Shown here one piece after another: positions 6,320-11,999 of a DNA stretch of 11,999 nt. Source of the DNA: Planctomycetota bacterium (GTDB lineage: Bacteria; Planctomycetota; JAJSAM01); assembly GCA_029932425.1 (NCBI GenBank), contig JAOZQC010000050.1, positions 1-11,999 of the forward strand. The letters run 5' to 3'. The notes under the pieces were generated by a model. The model made no database searches and was not told the origin of the DNA. It was given only the letters and a program-made list of their open reading frames with translations. The position numbers and the translations under genes are program-made. The first letter of the stretch is position 1. Each line of letters opens with the position of its first letter.

Positions 6320-7771
6320 ATGAGGAACCTGCTCGTGGCCGCCGAGGTCTTCCTCTCCGGCGGCGCGGTGATGGTGGTGGAACTCCTGGGCGTCCGCCTC
6401 ATCTCGCCCTACTACGGCACCGGCATGGTGGCGTGGGCCTCCCTCATCTCGGTGGCCCTGGCCGCCCTGGCCCTGGGCTACGCGGTGGGGGGGCGCCTGG
6501 CGGACCGGAAGCCGAGCCGGCGCGTCTTCCACCAGGTGGTGGTGGTCTCCGGGCTCGGCATCACGGCGATACCTCTCTACGCCCCCGCCCTCATCCCCCT
6601 CTTCGAAGGTGCGGGGCTCCGGCTGGGGGCCCTCCTCGCCGCCACCGTCACCTTCCTTCCCCCGCTCTTCCTCCTGGGGGTGGTCTCCCCCTTCGCGGTG
6701 CGGATCACGGCGCGGGCGCTGGAAGGGGTGGGGGGGACGGCGGGGCGCATCTACGCGATCGCCACCGTGGGCTCGGTGGCCGGGACCCTGGCCGCGGGGT
6801 TCCTCCTGGAGCCCCTCCTCCGGATCAACACCACCCTCACGGCCGTGGGGGTTCTCGTGGGGTCCGCGGGCCTCGCAGGCCTCCTGGTCCGTCCCTCGCC
6901 CGGAACGGCGTTGCCTCCGGTCCTCCTCGCCGCGCTCGCCCTGCTCCCGGCGGCGAGGGGCGCCGCCCCGCCCGGCCGGCTCCTCTTCCGGGCCGACAGC
7001 CCCTACCAGAGGGTGGAGGTGCTGGACCGCGGCGGGGAGCGGTGGCTCCTCCTGGACGGCTGTGTCCACTCCCACCTGGACCTGTCCGGGGGATCGCCGC
7101 GCGTGGCCTGGGGCTACCCCCGGCTCTTCGCCATCCTGCCCGGATTCCGGCCCCGGGCCCGGCGGCTGCTCCTCCTCGGGCTGGGGGCGGGGGCCGCCTT
7201 TCCCCTCCTGGACCCGGAGGGATACGAGGTGACGGTGGTGGAGATCGACCCCGTGGTGGTGGAGGCGGCCCGCCGGTGGTTCGGCACGATCCCGGAGGGG
7301 CTCCCCGTCCGCGTGGAGGACGCCCGGGCCTTCGTGCGCCGCACGCGGGAACGCTTCGATCTCGTCCTCCTCGACGTCTGCGGCTCCGACCGGATGCCCG
7401 AGCATCTCGCCACCGTGGAGTGCTTCCGGGAGATCGCCCGCATCCTCACCCCGGAGGGGCTCCTGGCCGTGAACGCCATCGGGGCCCGGAAGGGCCGGGG
7501 GCTGGCGGCCCTCCGCCGGACGCTCGGGGCGGTGTTCCCCCACGTCCGGGCTTTCGCCACGCATCCCGAGGCGGAGATCACGAACGTGGTCTACTGCGCC
7601 TCCCTCCGCCCTCTGCCCATGCCCTGGGCGTTCGAGTCGGAGTTCGCCCCGCGGGAGGTGGATCTTCCCGGGGGAGCCCTCCTCGAGGACCAGTGGAACC
7701 CGTTCAACGCCTGGAACGCGCCCTGGGCCCGGAGGATCCGGAGCACCCGGCGGGAGAGGTACGGGCGGTGA
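6320..7771 (+). CDS. fused membrane/spermidine-synthase-like protein
   Basis: A 483-residue protein of the fused MFS/spermidine synthase type. Residues 1-210 hold about six or seven membrane segments with the family opening VELLGVRLISPYYGTGMVAW (20-39), then LALGYAVGGRLADRKPS (50-66), ATVGSVAGTLAAGFLLEPL (148-166) and a last span near 198-210. Residues 220-430 form a SpeE-like Rossmann domain: SPYQRVEVLD (227-236), LLLLGLGAGAAFPLL (284-298), VVEIDP with the acidic nucleoside-binding residue (306-311), VEDARAFVRR (331-340) and FDLVLLDVCGSDRMPEHL (346-363), whose D352 is the likely catalytic aspartate. The glycine loop is GLGAG rather than the GGGDG of true spermidine synthases, so the aminopropyl-transfer substrate is uncertain; some relatives may be methyltransferases. 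The ATG at 6320 is preferred to a GTG four codons upstream. The leader is a G-run (6304-6317) rather than a normal GGAGG. The stop overlaps the next start by four bases. Confidence 0.87.
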   Translation: MRNLLVAAEVFLSGGAVMVVELLGVRLISPYYGTGMVAWASLISVALAALALGYAVGGRLADRKPSRRVFHQVVVVSGLGITAIPLYAPALIPLFEGAGLRLGALLAATVTFLPPLFLLGVVSPFAVRITARALEGVGGTAGRIYAIATVGSVAGTLAAGFLLEPLLRINTTLTAVGVLVGSAGLAGLLVRPSPGTALPPVLLAALALLPAARGAAPPGRLLFRADSPYQRVEVLDRGGERWLLLDGCVHSHLDLSGGSPRVAWGYPRLFAILPGFRPRARRLLLLGLGAGAAFPLLDPEGYEVTVVEIDPVVVEAARRWFGTIPEGLPVRVEDARAFVRRTRERFDLVLLDVCGSDRMPEHLATVECFREIARILTPEGLLAVNAIGARKGRGLAALRRTLGAVFPHVRAFATHPEAEITNVVYCASLRPLPMPWAFESEFAPREVDLPGGALLEDQWNPFNAWNAPWARRIRSTRRERYGR

Positions 7772-10056
7772 GGATCCGGGGCTGGCTCCTCCCGGGTCTC
7801 GGCCTGGCCCTCCTCGCGGCTTGCGGCGACGAGGGGGAGGTGGAGAGGCGGCCCCCGGCACTGGAGCTGCGCGTCCTGGACGAGGGCGGACGGGCCGTGG
7901 CGGGGGCGGAGGTCTCCCTCCACGTGATGTGCGCCTACTGCCTCGAGGCGAAGCGCCGGGACGCCGCCCGCTCCGGGGAGGACGGACGGGTGATCCTCGA
8001 TCCCGGTCCTCCGCCCGGCCCGGAGGAGTGGTTCGTGGTGGCGGCGCGGGCCCCGGGTCGGGGAGCCGTGACACTGCCGCTCGCGGAGGCCCGGCGGGGA
8101 ATCCGCCTGGCCCCCGGTCATCCGGTGGAGGGGCTGGTCACCGATCTCCGGGGCCGGCCCCTGGCGGGGGCATGGGTCTCGAGCCCCCCATTCCCTCCGT
8201 ACGCCGTCAGCACCCGCACCGACGAGCGCGGGAGGTTCCGGCTTGAGTCCCTGGCCGACGACGCCTGGATCCGTGCCCGGGCCCCCGGCTACGCTCCCCT
8301 CGATATCTCCCTCTCCCTCTATCCCGTGGAGAACCGGGACCTCGTGTTCTACCTCACGCCCGGCCGCCGCGTGGCGGGGCGGGTCACGGATTCCGCGGGG
8401 AGGGGAGTGGGGGGCGCGATGGTGGAGCTGGACCAGGAGGTGCGCTCGCGATACCGGGCCGACGCCGACGGCCGGTTCTCCATCGACCGGACTCTTCCGG
8501 ACTGGGAGGTGGTACTCACCGCGCGGGCCCCGGGGTTGATCTCGGAGCCGGTCACCGCCCTCTGCGGGGGGACGGGGGTGGTCCTCCCTCTCTACCGGCC
8601 GGCGGCGGTGGAGGGACGGGTGCGGGACGGCGAGACCGGGCGCCCCGTCCGCGACTTCGAGATCTGGAAGCCGGCGGGAAAGCGGCTCCCGGGAGGGAGG
8701 TTCCGGGTGGAGGGGCTCCTGCCGGGCCGCTCCCGGATCGAGATCCGGGCGGGGCCGCTTGCGGGGGAGACGGAGGTGGACCTCCGGGAGGGTGAGACGC
8801 GGCGGGGGGTCGTGGTGGCCCTCTTTCCCGCGGGGTGGGCGGGCCCCGAGGAGCGCGCGGGGGAGATCCCCGTGCGGGTCCGGACGCTCGCCGCGGCGGG
8901 AGGCCCGGCCGCGGGGGCAGGGATCCGACTCGCGGGGACCGAGCGGCGGACGCGCTCGTCCGCCGCGGGCGAGGCGGTGCTCCGGCTGCCTCCCGGTCCC
9001 CGGGAACTCCTTTTCGGCGGTGATTTCGAGGCGTACGCGCCCGCCCGGGTGCGGATCGATCCCCGATCGCAAGGGGAGATCACGGTGCGGCTGCGGAGAA
9101 ACCCCGATCTCATCCTCGAGTTTCGGGGGACGCCGGCCCCCCCGGGTACGAAGGTCTGGCTGCACCGGGGGGGAAAGGTGGCGGAACGGATGATCGAGGG
9201 GGAGGAGGCCCGGCTACCCGCCTCCCGAACCGACCTCCTGGACGTGCTCGTGGAGGCGAAGGGCTATCTCCCCGAACTCCTGCGGGAGGTCCGGATCCCC
9301 GACGACGGACGCATCCCCGTGCTCCTCCGCCGGGGGCCCGTGATCCGGGGGCGCTGCCTGGGGGAGGGCGGGCATCCCCTGGCCCGGGTGGTGGCGGAGA
9401 TCGAAGAACTCTCCTCGAAGGCCCGGCAGGAGACCGCGGGAGACGGTCTGTTCCGGGTGGGGCCCCTTCGTCCCGGCCGGTACCGGCTCCTCGTGTACGC
9501 CCGCAACGTGCGGAGCCGGCGGTTCGAGATCGAGGTGGGGGAGAAGGACGTGGATCTGGGCGACATCGCGCTGCAGGCGCCCAGCGATCTCCGGATCCTC
9601 GTCGTGAACCGCACGGATCGGCCCGTGGCCGGCGCCCACGTGGAGACCTCCTACCTGGTGGCCGCCAAGGGCCTGACCGACGCCGCGGGCCGGATCACCC
9701 TGCCGGGCACGGAGGCCTCCGACCTCCTCCGCGTCCGGGCGGACGGGTACCTGGATGCCTGGCAGGAGATCTCCGTCTCCCCGGACCGGTACCGGGAGGA
9801 CGTGGTGGTCCGGCTCACCCGGGCCGCCCGGCTCCTGGTGCGGGTGGTGGACGGGGAAGGGCGTCCCGCCCCCGTGCTGCTCCCGGACCGGGAAGACCTC
9901 GCCGCGCACCGGGTGGGGCCGGGACAGCTCGTTCTCGACGGGCTCCCCCCGGGTCTCCTCGAGATCGAGCTTTCGGACCGGGAGGGGCGCCGGGGAACGC
10001 TCCGGACCTGGATCCGGGAGGGGGACGACCGGGTGGAGCGGGTGGTCCTGGAATAG
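7768..10056 (+). CDS. lipoprotein with about nine carboxypeptidase-regulatory-like beta-sandwich repeats
   Basis: A 762-residue lipoprotein. The GTG at 7768 overlaps the preceding TGA (GTGA), with GGAGAGG (7753-7759) upstream. Residues 1-19 form a lipoprotein signal peptide ending in the lipobox LLAAC, so C19 is the lipidated residue. The rest is a string of CarbopepD_reg/Ig-like units of about 75-80 residues. Most open with a strand and a G-R-P-V-A-G-A turn: LELRVLDEGGRAVAGAEVSL (32-51), VEGLVTDLRGRPLAGAWVSS (120-139), VAGRVTDSAGRGVGGAMVEL (202-221), VEGRVRDGETGRPVRDFEIW (281-300), about 368-442, about 446-522, about 527-600, LRILVVNRTDRPVAGAHVET (608-627) and LLVRVVDGEGRPAPVLL (689-705). 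Many units end in DGRF and the GYxP-type strand seen in this fold. These domains usually mediate protein or carbohydrate binding at the cell surface; no enzyme domain is present. Translation is coupled to the spermidine-synthase-like gene, yet no functional link is known to me. Confidence 0.88.
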   Translation: MRIRGWLLPGLGLALLAACGDEGEVERRPPALELRVLDEGGRAVAGAEVSLHVMCAYCLEAKRRDAARSGEDGRVILDPGPPPGPEEWFVVAARAPGRGAVTLPLAEARRGIRLAPGHPVEGLVTDLRGRPLAGAWVSSPPFPPYAVSTRTDERGRFRLESLADDAWIRARAPGYAPLDISLSLYPVENRDLVFYLTPGRRVAGRVTDSAGRGVGGAMVELDQEVRSRYRADADGRFSIDRTLPDWEVVLTARAPGLISEPVTALCGGTGVVLPLYRPAAVEGRVRDGETGRPVRDFEIWKPAGKRLPGGRFRVEGLLPGRSRIEIRAGPLAGETEVDLREGETRRGVVVALFPAGWAGPEERAGEIPVRVRTLAAAGGPAAGAGIRLAGTERRTRSSAAGEAVLRLPPGPRELLFGGDFEAYAPARVRIDPRSQGEITVRLRRNPDLILEFRGTPAPPGTKVWLHRGGKVAERMIEGEEARLPASRTDLLDVLVEAKGYLPELLREVRIPDDGRIPVLLRRGPVIRGRCLGEGGHPLARVVAEIEELSSKARQETAGDGLFRVGPLRPGRYRLLVYARNVRSRRFEIEVGEKDVDLGDIALQAPSDLRILVVNRTDRPVAGAHVETSYLVAAKGLTDAAGRITLPGTEASDLLRVRADGYLDAWQEISVSPDRYREDVVVRLTRAARLLVRVVDGEGRPAPVLLPDREDLAAHRVGPGQLVLDGLPPGLLEIELSDREGRRGTLRTWIREGDDRVERVVLE

Positions 10057-10091
10057 GCCGGCCGTCCCCGGGGCGCCCGGATCCGTCCCTC

Positions 10092-10127
10092 CGGAATTCC
10101 GTGCCTCGGGCGGGTCTTGTATACAAT
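10092..10127 (+). promoter_or_regulatory. candidate promoter with two palindromes before the small-anchor/ferredoxin pair
   Basis: CGGAATTCCG (10092-10101) and TTGTATACAA (10117-10126) are each perfect 10-base palindromes. The second contains the likely -10 box TACAAT (10122-10127), about 40 bases before the ATG at 10168. The -35 region is poor, which fits a regulated promoter. The 7-mer TGTATAC here (10118-10124) recurs at the candidate promoter before 3121 (3107-3113). The 111-base gap shows no T-tailed terminator for the preceding lipoprotein gene. Confidence 0.45.
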
Positions 10128-10167
10128 ACGATTCCTGTGGGACGACCCTCCGATGAGGGGTGCAGTC

Positions 10168-10473
10168 ATGACGATCCGGTTCGCGACGTTCCTCGTGGTG
10201 ATGATCGGCTCCCTCGCCTGCGTGGCCTACGGGCTCCTGTTCCACACGCAGACCGTCTACAAGATGCCGAACCCGGAAGAGGATCCCGTCATCCTGGACG
10301 AGGAGCACGTGCAGGAGCTCGGAGAGATCCGACTCACGGAATGGATCTCCTCCGAGCGGATCACCACCCTCGCCGACCACCTGGCCGCCGTGGGAAACGA
10401 CCGCGAGGTGGCCGATCCTTCGGATCTCCACCGCCTCATCGACCTGGAGCGGGTTGCCGAGTGCTTCTCGTGA
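10168..10473 (+). CDS. small membrane-anchored protein of unknown function upstream of the membrane ferredoxin
   Basis: A 101-residue protein, not recognised. The ATG at 10168 has GAGGGG (10155-10160) seven bases upstream; an in-frame ATG at 10153 and a TTG at 10117 are less likely, the latter lying inside the promoter box. Residues 5-24 (FATFLVVMIGSLACVAYGLL) form one membrane segment with a very short N-terminus, so the rest is probably periplasmic. The soluble part is acidic (PNPEEDPVILDEEHVQELGE, 35-54) and then helical (ITTLADHLAAVG, 65-76, and DLHRLIDLERVAE, 86-98). One cysteine lies in the membrane segment (C18) and one at the end (C99). It sits 49 bases before the NapH-type ferredoxin gene on the same strand, so it may be an accessory subunit of that redox protein. 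That is inference from context. Confidence 0.72.
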   Translation: MTIRFATFLVVMIGSLACVAYGLLFHTQTVYKMPNPEEDPVILDEEHVQELGEIRLTEWISSERITTLADHLAAVGNDREVADPSDLHRLIDLERVAECFS

Positions 10474-10522
10474 ACACAGTGACGGGCGGGTCGCGCTGAG
10501 CGCGGCCGCAGGCGGCGGGACC

Positions 10523-11578
10523 ATGGCACAGAAGAAGCGGAAGCGGATTCCGAGCCTTCACCGGTGGCGGACCGTGTCCCAGGTCTTCTTCCTCCTCGCC
10601 CTGAACCCCTACTTCTTCCTCTACCGGGGCTTCTGCTTCCCGGCCATGAACTGCTGGGCCTGTCCCGCGGCCGCCTTCGGCTGTCCCATCGGCGCCATCG
10701 GGCACTTCCTGGTCCTCGGCCTCGTGCCCTTCCTGGCGGTGGGCGTCATCCTCCTCGCGGGGGCGCTGGTCGGCCGGATGATCTGCGGCTGGGTCTGCCC
10801 CTTCGGGTTCCTGCAGGACCTGATGATGAAGGTCCCCGTGCCGAAGCTCCGCCTCCCGCACGTCCTCTCCTACCTCAAGTACGCGGTGCTCGCGGGCATG
10901 GTCTTTCTCGTGCCCCTCACCTTCGGGATCGAGAAGACGGAGTCCGGCGTGGCGGGGAGCGACTTCTTCTTCTGCAACTACTGCCCCGCGGGGACGCTCG
11001 AGGCGGCGATCCCGGTCCGTCTCTTCGGCAGCCGCCTGGGGGGGGAGACGACCGCCCCCGCCCCGGAGGAGGGATCCGAGGAGGGGGCGGAGGCGGCGGT
11101 GGCCGCCGGGGAGGAGGAGCCGGGCGGTGACCTGGGACTCGGCGGGGGCGCCGCCTTCGGGGATCCCGAGCTGCCCGTGGACGAGGGGGAGGACTGGCTC
11201 GCCTCCGCGACGGCGGCGGAGCCCCCGGCGCTCTCGGCGGGCGTCCGGTTCTGGCTCCTCTCGCCGCGGATGTGGGTGCTCTACCTCTTCCTCGCCGCCT
11301 TCCTGTTCATCCGCCGGCCGTTCTGCCGCGCCGTCTGTCCCATCGGCGCCCTCTTCTCGCTCCTCAACCGTTTCTCCTTCTTCCGGCTCCGGGTGAAGAA
11401 GGACGCCTGCAAGGAGTGCCGCCTCTGCGAGAAGCACTGCCCCACCGACAACCGGGTCTACATGAACCCCGCCTCCCAGGACTGCGTCCGCTGCCTGGAG
11501 TGCGTGGCCTGGTGCAAGCAGGACGCGGCGAAGATCGGCCTGGTCCGCGCCCGCCCGGACGAGAGCTACTGGGAGTGA
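10523..11578 (+). CDS. NapH/RdxA-type membrane 4Fe-4S ferredoxin with acidic insert
   Basis: A 351-residue polytopic iron-sulfur protein. The ATG at 10523 is chosen because the upstream in-frame stretch is low in sense and the mature start MAQKKRKR gives a cytoplasmic basic tail. Membrane segments lie near 17-34, 61-84, 117-135 and 247-264. Cysteine motifs in order are C38, C44-C47-C54 (NCWACPAAAFGCPIGAI), CGWVCPFGFLQDL (88-100), CNYCPAGTLE (151-160), CRAVCPIGALFSL (268-280), then two ferredoxin sets, CKECRLCEKHCP (296-307) and CVRCLECVAWC (321-331). The second set lacks the usual proline after the last cysteine. The two CxxxCP motifs and the ferredoxin domain mark the NapH/RdxA/NosR-like group, which passes electrons at the membrane. 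Residues about 171-238 are a low-complexity acidic Glu/Ala/Gly insert on the predicted outer face. Its electron donor and acceptor are unknown; the small upstream anchor may be a partner. The name napH is not justified without other nap genes. Confidence 0.88.
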   Translation: MAQKKRKRIPSLHRWRTVSQVFFLLALNPYFFLYRGFCFPAMNCWACPAAAFGCPIGAIGHFLVLGLVPFLAVGVILLAGALVGRMICGWVCPFGFLQDLMMKVPVPKLRLPHVLSYLKYAVLAGMVFLVPLTFGIEKTESGVAGSDFFFCNYCPAGTLEAAIPVRLFGSRLGGETTAPAPEEGSEEGAEAAVAAGEEEPGGDLGLGGGAAFGDPELPVDEGEDWLASATAAEPPALSAGVRFWLLSPRMWVLYLFLAAFLFIRRPFCRAVCPIGALFSLLNRFSFFRLRVKKDACKECRLCEKHCPTDNRVYMNPASQDCVRCLECVAWCKQDAAKIGLVRARPDESYWE

Positions 11579-11589
11579 TACCGTATCAT
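11576..11589 (+). promoter_or_regulatory. palindrome with -10-like box before the AsmA-like gene
   Basis: TGATAC-C-GTATCA (11576-11588) is a perfect dyad around one central base. Its left arm is the stop codon of the ferredoxin gene, and its right arm contributes TATCAT (11584-11589), a -10-like box ending seven bases before the ATG at 11597. Transcription from it would be nearly leaderless. The dyad may instead be an operator or a chance match; no -35 is evident. Confidence 0.4.
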
Positions 11590-11596
11590 CCGGGTG

Positions 11597-11999
11597 ATGC
11601 GAAAACGGCGCCGTAGACTCCTGTTCTCTCTCGGCGCGGTCCTGGTCCTCCTGGGGGCGGGCTGGATCGCCGTTCCCGCGGTCCTCTCCTCGGACTGGGG
11701 GCGGGCCCGGCTCGAGCGGGCGCTGGCGGGCGCCCTCGGGCGGCCGGTGACGCTGGGGGAAGTGGACTTCGGGTGGTCCTCGGGTATCCGGGTCCGGGGC
11801 TTCGCCGTGTCCGGCTTCCGCGCCCGGAACCTCCGCGCCCGGCCCTCCTGGCTTTCCTTCCTCGGGCGTACGCCCAGGCTCCGGAAGGTGATCGCGGAGG
11901 GCGTGGAGGTGGTGGTGACCCGCGACGCCGGGGGGCGGTGGAGGAGCCCCGCTCTCGAGGGGAGGGAGGCGCGGGAGGCCGGGGGAGGCGGGGCCCGGG
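11597..11999 (+). CDS. AsmA-like inner-membrane-anchored envelope protein (C-terminus cut by window edge)
   Basis: The frame from the ATG at 11597 stays open to the right edge, giving 134 codons of an unfinished gene. Residues 1-7 are basic (MRKRRRR) and 8-31 form a signal anchor (LLFSLGAVLVLLGAGWIAVP). What follows is the opening typical of AsmA/DUF748-type proteins: SDWGRARLERALAGALGRPV (33-52), TLGEVDFGWSSGIRVRGFAV (53-72), then a strand-rich stretch with TPRLRKVIAEGVEVVVTRD (94-112). Proteins of this type hang in the periplasm and are linked to lipid transport or outer-membrane assembly; in full they usually exceed 500 residues, so most of this one is outside. The start lies 18 bases after the ferredoxin stop with only a weak ribosome site, so either read-through transcription or the leaderless promoter at 11584 could serve it. 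Confidence 0.78.
   Translation, partial: MRKRRRRLLFSLGAVLVLLGAGWIAVPAVLSSDWGRARLERALAGALGRPVTLGEVDFGWSSGIRVRGFAVSGFRARNLRARPSWLSFLGRTPRLRKVIAEGVEVVVTRDAGGRWRSPALEGREAREAGGGGAR

Noticed and set aside
1477..6402. A very long minus-strand open frame of about 1641 codons
   Set aside because: It lies opposite four or five real plus-strand genes, its product is a histidine/glycine/proline/arginine-rich composition with no fold, and such frames are expected opposite GC-rich genes.
6433..7767. Possible N-terminal extension of the repeat lipoprotein by 445 codons
   Set aside because: The extension overlaps the spermidine-synthase-like gene in another frame and has shadow composition; the lipoprotein signal peptide and lipobox begin at the GTG at 7768.
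10117..10167. Upstream TTG start for the small anchored protein
   Set aside because: It would put the start inside the candidate -10 palindrome, while the ATG at 10168 has a well-spaced GAGGGG and begins directly with the membrane segment.
10454..10522. Upstream start for the membrane ferredoxin overlapping the small anchored gene
   Set aside because: The extra 23 residues are low in sense; the ATG at 10523 gives the expected short basic tail before the first span.

Overview
The window is very GC-rich, clearly above 70% by eye, with G or C at nearly every third codon position of the real genes. It holds ten protein genes. One is cut by the left edge (minus strand), one is cut by the right edge (plus strand), and the other eight are complete and on the plus strand. 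I see no tRNA, rRNA, CRISPR array, insertion sequence or phage gene. The gene mix suggests a Planctomycetota-like bacterium, probably from a metagenome: a secreted prenyltransferase/squalene-oxidase-type alpha-toroid protein, a membrane-anchored HEAT protein, a TPR-thioredoxin protein, an MFS/spermidine-synthase fusion and a carboxypeptidase-regulatory-like lipoprotein. This placement is inference from gene content; no marker gene is present.

Layout. (1) 1-924, minus: a membrane-anchored HEAT-repeat protein, divergent from everything else across a 163-base regulatory gap. (2) 1088-2997: a tight three-gene operon of a 54-residue single-span membrane protein, an 88-residue soluble protein (DUF5395/HicB-like), and a 490-residue YeiH-family (putative sulfate exporter) transporter. 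Spacing is 6 bases, then a 1-base stop/start overlap. (3) 3121-4326: a secreted alpha-toroid repeat protein with a -10-like box so close to its start codon that the mRNA may be leaderless. (4) 4327-4944: a hairpin-rich, apparently non-coding stretch of 618 bases. (5) 4945-10056: a three-gene run of a secreted TPR-thioredoxin fusion, a fused membrane/spermidine-synthase-like protein and a lipoprotein of about nine beta-sandwich repeats, the last two overlapping by four bases. (6) 10168-11578: a small anchored protein and a NapH-type membrane ferredoxin with an unusual acidic insert. (7) 11597 to the right edge: the start of an AsmA-like envelope protein, behind a palindromic promoter-like element.

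Most products act at or beyond the inner membrane: anchors, transporters, lipoprotein, periplasmic folds and a membrane redox protein. The most system-like units are the small-membrane-protein/soluble-protein/YeiH cassette, and the small anchored protein plus membrane ferredoxin, where cysteine clusters are predicted on both faces of the membrane. Several genes are preceded by isolated AT-rich boxes (TAGAAT, TATACT, TACAAT, TATCAT), two of them inside perfect palindromes. These stand out sharply against the GC-rich background and are the best promoter candidates.
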